A DNA stretch of 20,092 bases from SIAJ01 sp036266155 (GCA_036266155.1 DATANR010000278.1:1-20092); one strand, 5' to 3'; positions 1 through 8,652 are shown, counted from the first letter of the stretch. The notes: generated by a model not told the origin, from the letters alone. Numbers and translations are program-made.

Positions 1-26
1 TACCCCCGCTCCGCTCGCCTCAAACG

Positions 27-2303
27 CTATTTCCCCGCAAGCGTCTTCGCCTTCTTGACCAGCTCCACGAACTCCGTGCGATAGCCGCTCGGGTCGTGTT
101 TGGTCGCCTGAGCCGCCAACTCCAGCACCAAGCCGTAGTTCGACTGGCCCTTGTACTGCGAGTCGCGGAGGATCATCGCGAACGACGCCACTGAGGCGGC
201 AAACTGGAAGTCCTCGGAGGCTTTCTCGTACGGCTTCGTCTCGTTCTTCACGGTCAGTTCGCGGAGCGTGCTGACGTCGGCGTCCGGCTTCTTGTGGCGC
301 ATCTTGACGACGAAGGCCTCGTCGGTCTTGATGGCCTTCGCGGCCGACTTCGGGTCGGGCTCTTTCTGGTAACGCAGGCCGTCGACTTTGCCGTCAGCCG
401 GGTCGGCGACGCCGGCGGGGATGAGTTCGTAGAGGGCCGTCACCACGTGGCCGGCGCCCATTTCGCCGGAGTCCTTGGTGTCGTCGTGGAAATCCTTGGC
501 GGCGAGGATGCGCTTCTCGTAGCCGAGCAGGCGATACGACTTCACGACAGCCGGGTTGAACTCGATCTGAATCTTCACGTCTTTGGCCACGGTCACGAGC
601 GTGCCGCCGAGTTGCTCGACGAAGGCCTTGTGCGCTTCCTTCAGCGTGTCGATGTAGGCGTAGTTGCCGTTGCCCTTGCCCGCGAGCTGGACCATCATCT
701 CGTCGCGCAGGTTGCCGAAGCCGAAGCCGCACACGCTCAGGAAGATGCCGGTTTCGCGCTTCTGCTCGATCAGCTTCATCAGGGCATCGGTGCTCGTGAC
801 GCCGACGTTCCAGTCGCCGTCGGTGCAGAGGATCACGCGGTTGGTGCCGCCCTTGATGAAGTGGGCCTGGGCGACTTCATAAGCCTGCTGAATGCCGCTA
901 GAACCGTTGGTCGAGCCGCCCGCTTCGAGACGATCGAGCGCTTCGATGATCTTGTCCTTCTGCATCACGCTCGTCGAATCGAGAACGAGCCCGGTGTGGC
1001 CGGCATAGGCGACCATGGCGATGCGGTCGCTCTCGCCAAGCTGGTTGACGAGCAGCTTGAGCGATGCTTTCACTAGCGGCAGCCGTTCCGGCGTCATCAT
1101 CGAGCCGGACACGTCGATGAGGAACACGAGGTTGCTCGGCGGCCGTTTGTCCTTGTCGATTGGCTTGGCCTTGAGGCCGAGGCGAGCGAGCCGATGCGTC
1201 GGGGCCCAGGGGCAGTCGGCCATCTCAACGGTGACGGCAAACGGCTCGTCCCCGGTCGGCGGCTTGTCGGTGTAGGGGAAGTAGTTCACCATCTCTTCGA
1301 GCCGTACGGCACTCGGCGGCGGAAGCTGGCTGCCGGTCAGATACTTGCGAATGATCGAGTAACTGGCCGTGTCGACGTCGACGCCGAAGGTTGAGAGAGC
1401 GTCTTGGCCTTTGACGAGGGTGAAGGCGTTTTCGATGAGGGCGAGGTGGCGATCCTGGCCGGGGCCGGCTTCGCCCGGGATATCGTTCGGTTGATCGGGC
1501 AATCCGACGGCCTCGCCATCGCCCTTTTCGCCGGCCTTAGTCCCGGCGTCACCACGACGTTTGCCAAGGTTCGGCATCTTCGCGCCGGAGCGACCCGGTA
1601 CAGGTGCAAGGTCGGGGTGAGGCATGCCGGGACCGCGACCGCCGCCACCGGCGAAGGGGCCGCCGGGGAAGGGAGCACTAGGGGCGCTTGTCCGCGGAGG
1701 CGGAGGCGCATCAATGTTCTCCCGCCGAACGCCCTTGGCAGGCTCAGTTGCGGGACCTCGACCATCGGACGGAGACGCGGGGTCGAAGTATTTCCGTTTT
1801 CCGTCAGGGCCGTTGACCGAACGAGCGACATGATCCCCGTACCTAATTCTCTTTTCGACGTCGCCGTCATCGTCCCCTTCAACGTACTGCACTTCCGCCC
1901 GGTTCCCCGCAGCACTTCCTGCCTTCTCATGCGCTAACGCCATGTACTGCGCCGCGTTCTCTCGGTCATGGTTAGCCTTCAGTTTTGACCACAAAGCAAA
2001 CGCGCTTGCACACGTCGCGCACAGAATCGACGCAGCGACAACGTATTTGGCCCAACGCGCCGGCTGGCGTGCGTCCTTGTTTACCGCCGGAATGGCGACT
2101 GGCGCACTCGCCGGCATCGCCGCCTGCTCGGCCGCAAGCCCTTCGCTCAGCACGCGGGCGAGGTTGCGGGTTTCTTCGACCGCCTGGCGTGCGGCCGCAT
2201 CGGTGGCGAGCAGGCTCTCGATTTCCTGACGATCACTCGCCGACAGGCCAGCGTCGTTCAGGGCGTAGGCGGTGAGTTGCGTATCGCGTTCTTCGGCGGT
2301 CAT
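27..2303 (-). CDS. Anti-sigma-like membrane protein with YfbK-type VWA domain
   Basis: A 758-residue protein. Residues 1-57 are helical and acidic, with the LTAYALND start and later TDAAARQAVEET pattern of RskA-type anti-sigma domains, but without the HxxxCxxC zinc motif. A single TM segment lies at about 84-105. A Gly/Pro-rich linker at about 198-285 leads to a YfbK-like N-terminal domain (about 290-375) and a VWA domain (about 391-570). The metal site is intact: DVSGS at 397-401, Thr in GGSTNG near 464 and Asp in CTDGD near 495. The remaining C-terminus matches the DUF3520 region usual for YfbK relatives. The ATG overlaps the stop of the sigma factor gene by 4 bp (ATGA), and GGGAG sits 7-8 nt upstream, so this start is firm. 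Inference: the cytoplasmic N-terminus holds the partner sigma factor and the extracytoplasmic VWA domain senses or binds a ligand. The VWA assignment is secure; the anti-sigma role rests on pattern and gene pairing. Confidence 0.9.
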   Translation of the reverse strand: MTAEERDTQLTAYALNDAGLSASDRQEIESLLATDAAARQAVEETRNLARVLSEGLAAEQAAMPASAPVAIPAVNKDARQPARWAKYVVAASILCATCASAFALWSKLKANHDRENAAQYMALAHEKAGSAAGNRAEVQYVEGDDDGDVEKRIRYGDHVARSVNGPDGKRKYFDPASPSDGRGPATEPAKGVRRENIDAPPPPRTSAPSAPFPGGPFAGGGGRGPGMPHPDLAPVPGRSGAKMPNLGKRRGDAGTKAGEKGDGEAVGLPDQPNDIPGEAGPGQDRHLALIENAFTLVKGQDALSTFGVDVDTASYSIIRKYLTGSQLPPPSAVRLEEMVNYFPYTDKPPTGDEPFAVTVEMADCPWAPTHRLARLGLKAKPIDKDKRPPSNLVFLIDVSGSMMTPERLPLVKASLKLLVNQLGESDRIAMVAYAGHTGLVLDSTSVMQKDKIIEALDRLEAGGSTNGSSGIQQAYEVAQAHFIKGGTNRVILCTDGDWNVGVTSTDALMKLIEQKRETGIFLSVCGFGFGNLRDEMMVQLAGKGNGNYAYIDTLKEAHKAFVEQLGGTLVTVAKDVKIQIEFNPAVVKSYRLLGYEKRILAAKDFHDDTKDSGEMGAGHVVTALYELIPAGVADPADGKVDGLRYQKEPDPKSAAKAIKTDEAFVVKMRHKKPDADVSTLRELTVKNETKPYEKASEDFQFAASVASFAMILRDSQYKGQSNYGLVLELAAQATKHDPSGYRTEFVELVKKAKTLAGK

Positions 2304-2821
2304 GACGGGACTCCCGCGATGGTTTGGAGGGGCTCGGCGAATGCCTGGCGCAATTTCTTGAGCGCCGTGTGGATCAAGACGCCGACGTGCGATTCGCTCA
2401 GGTTCATGACCTCGGCGATCTCGCGGTACGAAAACTGTTGCAGAAACTTGAGGCGCACGGCCTCTTGCTGCGGCGATGGAAATTTGGCGAGCCGATCAAG
2501 CACGGCCCGGCGCAGGTCGCTGGCTTCAACGGCGTCGGCTGTCCCGTCCACCGGCGTGGTCGGTTCCGCGGCCTCACTCAAGGCGAACATCCGGTTCTCC
2601 TTTCGCAGCACGTCGATGGCATGTCGCCGGCAGACGGCATAAAGCCAGGGGCCAATGCGCGGCTCGACCTCGACCCGCGACTGTCGGCAGAGGCGCAAGA
2701 ACGCCTCCTGCACGATGTCCTGCCCGCGATCGCAATCACGGAGCAAACGACGGACGTAGGCCAACAGCGGTCGTTCAAACCGCCGCGCCGCCGCGACCAC
2801 CCAGTCGTGGTCTTGCCCCAT
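2300..2821 (-). CDS. ECF-family RNA polymerase sigma factor
   Basis: A 173-residue sigma-70 family protein of the extracytoplasmic-function group. Region 2 spans about residues 12-78 and contains DIVQEAFLRL and the WLYAVCRRHAIDVLRK helix, which contacts the -10 element and core polymerase. Region 4 spans about 113-163, with a clear helix-turn-helix (YREIAEVMNLSESHVGVLI) for -35 recognition. Regions 1.1 and 3 are absent, as usual for the group. The ATG has GAGG about 8 nt upstream. The gene is translationally coupled to the downstream anti-sigma/VWA gene, the standard layout of a sigma factor with its membrane regulator. Its regulon cannot be read from this window. Autoregulation is likely for the family, but I found no convincing ECF promoter upstream. 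Confidence 0.93.
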   Translation of the reverse strand: MGQDHDWVVAAARRFERPLLAYVRRLLRDCDRGQDIVQEAFLRLCRQSRVEVEPRIGPWLYAVCRRHAIDVLRKENRMFALSEAAEPTTPVDGTADAVEASDLRRAVLDRLAKFPSPQQEAVRLKFLQQFSYREIAEVMNLSESHVGVLIHTALKKLRQAFAEPLQTIAGVPS

Positions 2822-2886
2822 GCCGGCTTCCTCGTGTTCTGCAGTGATAACGTGCGAGAGGCGGGTTTATTAATGGGGGTCGAAAA

Positions 2887-3013
2887 AATTCACCACAGAG
2901 GCACAGAGGCACAGAGAAGACAAGAAGCAGAAATGAGACAGGAGACAGCGCCGGTCCCGTCTTCAGACCTGTCTTATTGCCTTCTCTGTGCCTCTGTGCC
3001 TCTGTGGTGAATT
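2887..3013. repeat. Palindromic element with perfect 33-bp inverted arms
   Basis: The left arm (2887-2919) and right arm (2981-3013) are exact reverse complements over 33 bp. Each contains a period-8 tandem of ACAGAGGC (about 2.75 copies). The 61-bp centre is itself partly self-complementary: 2933-2942 pairs with 2968-2977 with one G-T wobble. The element fills the gap between the kinase stop (3026) and the sigma factor start (2821). Its arms read as HRGTEAQRR or TTEAQRHRE when translated, strings I recall as spurious hypothetical proteins in many genomes, so it is probably a dispersed repeat rather than a gene. A transcript would fold into a very long hairpin, which could end or protect the kinase mRNA. 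Confidence 0.85.
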
Positions 3014-3025
3014 CTTGAGCGGCGT

Positions 3026-6000
3026 CTACCATCCAAGTCCCATGCCCGCGAGTCGTTCGCGGACGTCCGCCATCCGCAGGACGCTCAGCCGATCGTCATC
3101 GTCGGAGGCGGTCGCGATTTCGCCGGCTGGGCCGAACGAGAGATAGTGGCACATCTTGCCGCCGTGCGGCTGCCAGCGGAACAGTAAGGCCTTGGCGTTG
3201 ACGTCCCAGACTTCGACCTGGCCGCGGTCGGCGCCGATGGCGATTAACGATCCATCGGGACCGAACGCATTGGCGTAATCGGCGAAGCTACGATTCGGCA
3301 CGCGCAGGAGTTCCTCGCCCGACGGCACCGCACGAACGATCCACGCGGCATTCTGCATCGTCGCATTGTCCCCCATGATCGGAATGCTGACGGCCAGCAA
3401 CCGATCGCCGGCGGGGGCCAGTTGGGCGGTCGCCGTGTATCGCGTTTCTGTATCGGGCATCGGCGGCAGTTCGCTGACTAGACGGCCGGCGGGGAGTTCG
3501 AACAGGCGACCCGTTCGCGTGCGCTTGCCGGCGGGGTCTCCTGGAAAATAGGGCGGCGGATCGACGAAGAGAAAGCGGCCATCCGGCGAGGCCGCGGTGG
3601 TGCCAATTGTGCCGTCGCCGAGTCCGGACAGGGGCAAACTGCCGGCTGGTCCATCGACCGCCAAATCCACGAGCCGAGGTTCGTTTCGGCCCTTGCCCGC
3701 GGCACCGGCCAACAGGCCGACGGCGCGACCATCGGGCAGAAAGAAACCCAATTGCCATTGGTTGGCGCCGGTCGACTTCGGGGACGGGCGACGGAAAACT
3801 TCCGCCCAGGACTCCGATTGCCGGACGACCAGTTCGCCGGGATATTCAACCATCAGTTGCCGGCTATCCGATGAAAAAGTCAACCGTCCACGATTCATTG
3901 GAATGCCTGGGAAGCGTCGGACAATTTGTCCCGTCCGTCGATCGATGACGACCACTTCCTCCAGATTTGGACGGAATGCCGGATTGCCGCCCAGGAGGTT
4001 TGGCAAATCGGGATTCGTTCGGCGACCCGCCGTGGGGCGAAACGATAGCAGCCATTTACCGTCGGGACTGAACGCCGCTCGTCCCGCCGGATCGAGTTGA
4101 TTCCAGGTGTCGACGACGCGATCGCTATCCGGGCGCCAAAGTTTCAAGCTCTCCATGAGGCCGGCGACGGCCAGGTCGCCCGCGGGCGTCCAGAACACGC
4201 GAAACACGCCGATGGCCACGGAGTCGGTCAAGCGAAAGCGCTCCGACGCATCATGAGCGCCGTAGACGCGGACCGTGGTGTCGGTTCCGCCGCCGACCGC
4301 TAGCAGTTGACCGTCCGGGCTGAAGGCCAGAGTCGTGTTGCCAACGCCAAAGGACGCGGGGCCACTGACGGTCCCGAGATCGGCATTGCGGCGCGCGAGC
4401 ACTTTCCCGGCCGCCATATCCCAAAGAACAATCTCCGGCTTAGTCCCGTCGCCCAGCGTGAGCAGTGCAACGATCGGCTCGCGCGGGTGCCATTCGAAGG
4501 TAACGATCTTTCCTGAAATGGGAATGCTCGCCACCGGCGTCGGTGGGTCGACCGACACATCCATGATCTGCACCGACTTAAGGTCGGGTGTCGGCACGCT
4601 GACGCGCGAACCGTCCGGCGCAAATTGAACGCCGGGCAGCCGCCCCGCATCGATGGTCGCGAAGACAGCCCCCGAGAGTTCCTTGATCGGCCGCACGGCC
4701 AAAGAACGCGGCGGCTGCGGGCCGTCGGGACTCCATACCACCAACTCCGCATCTTTCGCGTCCTGGCGAACGATCAGCAAACGTCGGCCATCCGGAGCAA
4801 ACTGTGCGTAGGTGATGTTCTTCGCTTTGGCGGGATCCTTAATCTTCTCGGCATTCATCGTCGCGCGCACCCGACCCGACGGCAGTTCGCGAACCGTGAG
4901 GCCCGCATGGAACACATCGAGACACGCGACACGCTGACCGTCCGGGCTGACGGCGAGAGATACAAACAACGCCGACAGCGGGTCCGGATGGGCAAAGTCG
5001 GGCGCATTGATCGGCACGCGCTGAGCGACGGCCCCCGTCGTGAGGTCGACAATGGTCAACTCCCCCTTGGCCGGTTGACCTGCCATCATGCCGATCTGCA
5101 TCAGGTACCGACCGTTCGAGCTAAAGCGAAGCTGGCTCGTCATGCTCAACGGCATCTCGCGGACTTGCTGAGCGTCGTGGGCGATCAAGGCCATGACCGC
5201 TTCGCTGCGCAAGTCCGCCAATTCAGGCACGTCGGTGGCCGGCGGCGCATCCGGATGGCGTGCCCGCTGCCGAAGATTAGCGGCCGATGTGAGCAGCTCC
5301 AGCGCCGTCGACCGCCAGCCGGGCCGGCCCGCTAATCGCAGCGCACGCGCTTGCAGGTATTGCGCGCGGCACAAGGCGTCTTTCGACTCCTCAGCCGCCA
5401 GGCGGGCGCGAAGATCCGAGGCGATTGCTTGTTTCTCGTTGGCCTTCGATTTCATTGCATGGGCGATCGATATCATCGTCGCGGCGATGAGGACGAGAGC
5501 CAGTGCCGTCGTGAGTCCTGCGATCGCCGGATTGCGCCGCACCCATTTCATCGCCCGTCGTCGTAAGCTGGCGCGACGAGCCGATACGGGTTCGCCACTC
5601 TGCCACCGGTGCAGGTCGTCAGCCAAAGCGCCAGCGGACTCGTAGCGTCGGGCTGGCTCCTTCTCCAGGCACTTGAGCGCGACGGCTTCCAGGTCCGGAT
5701 CGGCCGCGGGGTTCAATCTTTGCGGCGGCGGTGGATCCTGTTCCTCGACGAGCCGCAATGTCTGCGCAATACTCTCGCCCTTGAACGGCGGCCGGCCGGC
5801 AAGCAACTCGTAGAGAATCGCGCCGAGAGCATACACATCAGCCGCGGTCGTCAGTTGCTTTTCACCGCGCGCCTGCTCCGGCGCCATGTACGACGGCGTG
5901 CCGAGGATCGCGCCCGATTGGGTTAGCGAGCTGTCGCCTTCGACCTTCTTGGCCAGGCCAAAGTCGGTGATGAGCGGCGTGGCAAAGTCGCGATCAGCGA

Positions 6001-6517
6001 GAAGGATATTGCTCGGCTTGAGGTCGCGGTGCAGAATGCCGCGTTGATGCGCGTAGTGGACGCCGCGGGCGACCTGCTCCATCAGCGCCGCGGCGGCGCG
6101 TGGGTCGCGCGTCAACTCCGCCACGCGATCAGCGACTGTGCCGCCCTCAGCCAGCTTCATTGAGAAGTACGGCCGACCGTCGTGTTCGCCGACGTCGTAA
6201 ATGGGCAAGACATTCGGATGATCGAGATGCGCGGTCGCCTCCGCCTCCTGGCGAAAGCGCAGCAAATCGCCGGCGCTCGCGAGCCGGCCACTGAGAATCA
6301 TCTTGAGCGCGACGATTCGGTTCAGACTCAGGTGCCGGGCCCGATAGACGACGCCCATCCCGCCGCGGGCGATTTCGTCCATCAATTCGTGATCGCCGAC
6401 CCGCGCCCCGGCGAGCGAACCCGCCGCCGTGCTGGCAGCGGCGGCAAGGGTGACGCCAGGATCGAGGACTTGCGTGAGCGTCACATCAGTGGCCGGCGAG
6501 ATCGGTTCCGTGGACAT
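3026..6517 (-). CDS. Transmembrane Ser/Thr protein kinase with WD40-like propeller region
   Basis: A 1163-residue receptor-like kinase from the ATG at 6517. The kinase domain covers about residues 42-305. It has a glycine loop IARGGMGVVY with Ala in place of the first Gly, the ATP-binding Lys in VALK near 72, HRDLKPSN with catalytic Asp near 165, DFG near 185 and the APEQ motif. An Arg-rich stretch precedes one TM helix at about 331-353, then a short charged helical segment. About 750 residues follow with recurring (A/S)PDG repeats typical of WD40 or related propellers, for example SPDGQLLAVGGG and GPDGSLIAIGAD. The propeller should lie on the far side of the membrane from the kinase. An in-frame TTG at 6553 adds 12 residues but has no ribosome-binding site; the chosen ATG also lacks a clear one. 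Substrates are unknown. The next upstream gene ends 68 bp away. Confidence 0.93.
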   Translation of the reverse strand: MSTEPISPATDVTLTQVLDPGVTLAAAASTAAGSLAGARVGDHELMDEIARGGMGVVYRARHLSLNRIVALKMILSGRLASAGDLLRFRQEAEATAHLDHPNVLPIYDVGEHDGRPYFSMKLAEGGTVADRVAELTRDPRAAAALMEQVARGVHYAHQRGILHRDLKPSNILLADRDFATPLITDFGLAKKVEGDSSLTQSGAILGTPSYMAPEQARGEKQLTTAADVYALGAILYELLAGRPPFKGESIAQTLRLVEEQDPPPPQRLNPAADPDLEAVALKCLEKEPARRYESAGALADDLHRWQSGEPVSARRASLRRRAMKWVRRNPAIAGLTTALALVLIAATMISIAHAMKSKANEKQAIASDLRARLAAEESKDALCRAQYLQARALRLAGRPGWRSTALELLTSAANLRQRARHPDAPPATDVPELADLRSEAVMALIAHDAQQVREMPLSMTSQLRFSSNGRYLMQIGMMAGQPAKGELTIVDLTTGAVAQRVPINAPDFAHPDPLSALFVSLAVSPDGQRVACLDVFHAGLTVRELPSGRVRATMNAEKIKDPAKAKNITYAQFAPDGRRLLIVRQDAKDAELVVWSPDGPQPPRSLAVRPIKELSGAVFATIDAGRLPGVQFAPDGSRVSVPTPDLKSVQIMDVSVDPPTPVASIPISGKIVTFEWHPREPIVALLTLGDGTKPEIVLWDMAAGKVLARRNADLGTVSGPASFGVGNTTLAFSPDGQLLAVGGGTDTTVRVYGAHDASERFRLTDSVAIGVFRVFWTPAGDLAVAGLMESLKLWRPDSDRVVDTWNQLDPAGRAAFSPDGKWLLSFRPTAGRRTNPDLPNLLGGNPAFRPNLEEVVVIDRRTGQIVRRFPGIPMNRGRLTFSSDSRQLMVEYPGELVVRQSESWAEVFRRPSPKSTGANQWQLGFFLPDGRAVGLLAGAAGKGRNEPRLVDLAVDGPAGSLPLSGLGDGTIGTTAASPDGRFLFVDPPPYFPGDPAGKRTRTGRLFELPAGRLVSELPPMPDTETRYTATAQLAPAGDRLLAVSIPIMGDNATMQNAAWIVRAVPSGEELLRVPNRSFADYANAFGPDGSLIAIGADRGQVEVWDVNAKALLFRWQPHGGKMCHYLSFGPAGEIATASDDDDRLSVLRMADVRERLAGMGLGW

Positions 6518-6585
6518 GGAGGAGATTGTGGACGAACGGTCGACGAAAGTCAAAAGGAGGCAGTGCTATTAGAGGTGGCCCGCCG

Positions 6586-7488
6586 TTACGCGGCCCTTTG
6601 GTCTCGCGCACGAACAATCCCCGGCACCTCCACAAACGCTCGCATTCGCCCGACAGCCCACGGCACCAGCGTCCCTTCACGCACCCGGCGCAGCGCCTTG
6701 CCGCCCAGCACCGCGAGATGTCGCGGCAGCATGCGCCAGACGCTCGGCACATTGCGCCAGTAGACGCGTTCCTCGTTGCGCGATTGGCGTTCGAGAAGAG
6801 CCCGGTTCGCTCGATAGGACGAGCCGACGCGGTGCCAGACGATCGACTTTGGCTCGTACACGCATCGATAGCCCGCCCGGCGAATGCGCCAGGCGAGATC
6901 GACGTCTTCGAAGTAGGCGCCGAACGATTCCGGGAAGCCGCCGACGGCCTTCAGGACGTCGGCGCGATAGAAGGCGCTCGACGCGCTGGCCCCGAATACT
7001 TCGCAGCGCATGCGAAACGCAGAGCTTAACGGTTTGCCATTGCCGCGTTTGCGAGCGAAGCCGCCGACGTCGTATTCGTCGCCGGCGCTGTCGATGATCG
7101 GCGTGCCTTGATGTGGTGGACCACGCAAGACGAGCGGTGCGACGGCGCCGACGGTCGGATCGGCGAAGTGAGCGAGAGCGGCGTCGACCCAGCCGGGTTC
7201 GACTTGCGTGTCATCATTCAGGAGTTGAATGATCTGGCCGTGCGATGCCGCGATGCCGCGGTTGGCGCTGGCCGCGAATCCCCTTGGAGACCCATTGCGG
7301 ACGACAGTAACACCGGGGAAAGACCGAGCCACATGAGTCGCGCATTCTTCAAGCGACCCGTCATCGACGACGATGACCTCTAGCGGATTGCTAACGTTCT
7401 TTTGGATCGATTCGAGGCACATGCGTTCGAGATCGGGCCGATCGCGGGACGGAATGACGATCGACAGATTGGCGCAAAGTCCGGTCAT
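6586..7488 (-). CDS. Family 2 glycosyltransferase
   Basis: A 300-residue inverting glycosyltransferase with a GT-A fold. It opens with LSIVIPSRDRP, then EVIVVDDGS (nucleotide-sugar binding) and LLNDDTQ (the DxD-type metal site near residue 92). The acceptor-side motif AYFEDVDLAWRIRRAG lies near 203-218. There is no TM segment, so it is probably cytoplasmic or peripheral. Members of this family add sugars to O-antigen or exopolysaccharide chains; the sugar and acceptor cannot be told from sequence. A TTG directly before the ATG also fits the frame, but the ATG is preferred. The ribosome-binding site is weak. The gene follows another family 2 enzyme after an unusually AT-rich 99-bp gap containing 11-bp direct repeats, so it may have its own control as well as readthrough from upstream. 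Confidence 0.92.
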   Translation of the reverse strand: MTGLCANLSIVIPSRDRPDLERMCLESIQKNVSNPLEVIVVDDGSLEECATHVARSFPGVTVVRNGSPRGFAASANRGIAASHGQIIQLLNDDTQVEPGWVDAALAHFADPTVGAVAPLVLRGPPHQGTPIIDSAGDEYDVGGFARKRGNGKPLSSAFRMRCEVFGASASSAFYRADVLKAVGGFPESFGAYFEDVDLAWRIRRAGYRCVYEPKSIVWHRVGSSYRANRALLERQSRNEERVYWRNVPSVWRMLPRHLAVLGGKALRRVREGTLVPWAVGRMRAFVEVPGIVRARDQRAA

Positions 7489-7521
7489 CAAAGTATTTAC
7501 AAAATTGTGAAGAAATGGCGA

Positions 7522-7554
7522 ATTCTTTCAGGATTCTTTCAGGATTCGTTCGGA
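7522..7554. repeat. Three 11-bp direct repeats upstream of glycosyltransferase
   Basis: Two exact copies of ATTCTTTCAGG (7522-7532 and 7533-7543) are followed by a third with three mismatches (7544-7554). On the minus strand they read CCTGAAAGAAT. They lie 34-66 nt upstream of the ATG at 7488, in an AT-rich gap. An 11-bp period puts the copies on the same face of the helix, as in tandem sites for OmpR/PhoB-type regulators. The operator role is inference; the repeat itself is plain in the sequence. Confidence 0.6.
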
Positions 7555-7587
7555 GTGTGTCCCTATCTGAACGAAACGCATTTTCGA

Positions 7588-8652
7588 TCAGCCGGCGCGG
7601 CGCATCGGCAACGCATCGGGCAGGTGTCCGTCCTCGCGGCCAGCGCACCCGCCGAGCAGCTTTGCCGTCTTGCGAACCCGCCACCGGGCCGACAGCGGCC
7701 GGCCGCCCAACCAGTCGGCCGCGAGTTTGCGGAGTTCGGTATGCAGTGGACGCTCGCCCCGCTTCGCGATGGCGCCGATTTGTCGCGCTAATGCTTCCAT
7801 CCAGACAACGCTGGCCAAGGCCGCTCGTCGCCAGCCGCCCCAATACTTTTCGGCGTAAGTCAGCAGCGCGTGACGGGTCATGAGCCGCAGTTCCGGCGGC
7901 ACCGGGCGCGTATGCAAGGGAGAGTAGTGTGTGAGGCGGAGGTCTGGCTCGTACCAGACCGACCAGCCCGCTTGCCAGGCCCGCCGACAGAAGTCGGCGT
8001 CCTCGTAATAGAGGAAGAACGATTCGTCGAACCCACCTAACTCGGCCCAGCAGTCGCGGCGAATAAGCATACCGCAACCAGTGACCCAGGGCACGGCGAC
8101 GCGATCGTTCGAGCGCACCGGCCGACATTTGCGAACGCGGCGCGGCAGGCACAGGCCCGCCAGTGTACGGCCCAATGTCGGCGGCGGGCCACAAGACGCT
8201 TGGGCCGTGCCGTCCGAGTGCCGCAACGACAGGCCGATCACCCCGGCTCGCGGCTCTTCCTGATCGAGAGATCGGCACAGCGCTTCGAGTTGATCGAGAA
8301 AACCCTCCGGCACGGCGGTGTCGGGGTTCAGCAAGAGAATCCACTCGCCCTTGCCGAGCCGAAAGCCCTCGTTGGCAGCCTTGGCGAACCCCGTGTTGCG
8401 ATCGAAGCGCTTGAGCGACACACCCGGCGTCCGACGCAGGCGGCCGAGAGCGGCGTCGGGCGGCGAATCGTTGTCGACGACGACGACTTCAGCGGACGCG
8501 TTATCAATGGCGTCGGCATCGAGGAGTTGGCGTGTTAGGCGGTCGGTATTGCGCCATTGGCAGTAATTGATGACCACCACGGACACGCGGGGCAGCGCGG
8601 GTCGAACGCGGGGCGTCGCTCGGGCCGGCGCGCGCTGTGGTGACGTGGCCAT
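7588..8652 (-). CDS. Family 2 glycosyltransferase, rhamnosyltransferase-like
   Basis: A 354-residue glycosyltransferase of the WbbL-like group. After a basic, Pro/Ala-rich leader of about 20 residues it shows VSVVVINYCQW, EVVVVDNDSPPD, the TGFAKAANEGF helix and LLNPDTAVP (the metal site). Later come the CGMLIRRDCWAELGGFDESFF segment (split here across two motifs) and YYEDADFCRRAWQAGW near residues 226-242. This matches enzymes that transfer rhamnose or similar sugars in O-antigen or capsule synthesis, though the actual donor is not shown. The Arg-rich C-terminal 60 residues may help membrane attachment. The ATG has AAGGA 6 nt upstream and a good promoter 50 bp further back, so this gene probably starts the glycosyltransferase transcript. 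Confidence 0.92.
   Translation of the reverse strand: MATSPQRAPARATPRVRPALPRVSVVVINYCQWRNTDRLTRQLLDADAIDNASAEVVVVDNDSPPDAALGRLRRTPGVSLKRFDRNTGFAKAANEGFRLGKGEWILLLNPDTAVPEGFLDQLEALCRSLDQEEPRAGVIGLSLRHSDGTAQASCGPPPTLGRTLAGLCLPRRVRKCRPVRSNDRVAVPWVTGCGMLIRRDCWAELGGFDESFFLYYEDADFCRRAWQAGWSVWYEPDLRLTHYSPLHTRPVPPELRLMTRHALLTYAEKYWGGWRRAALASVVWMEALARQIGAIAKRGERPLHTELRKLAADWLGGRPLSARWRVRKTAKLLGGCAGREDGHLPDALPMRRAG

Noticed and set aside
294..1076. A 260-codon open frame on the plus strand
   Set aside because: It is opposite the VWA domain, whose metal-site motifs are intact on the minus strand. The translation has the His/Val/Asp-rich look of an antisense shadow.
2822..2886. Possible promoter upstream of the sigma factor (TTAATA and TATCAC)
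   Set aside because: The spacing is 18 bp, but both boxes match poorly and no ECF-type GGAAC/GTC pair was seen.
2324..3032. Open frames running through the palindromic element on both strands
   Set aside because: They read the ACAGAGGC repeats as HRGTEAQRR or TTEAQRHRE peptides, without ribosome-binding sites or conserved domains. They are products of the repeat.
6518..6553. TTG start for the kinase at 6553
   Set aside because: It is preceded by pyrimidine-rich sequence with no ribosome-binding site. The added 12 residues match no kinase feature.
7391..8344. A 317-codon open frame on the minus strand
   Set aside because: It overlaps both glycosyltransferase genes in another frame and is extremely Arg-rich and low in family motifs, as expected of a shadow frame.
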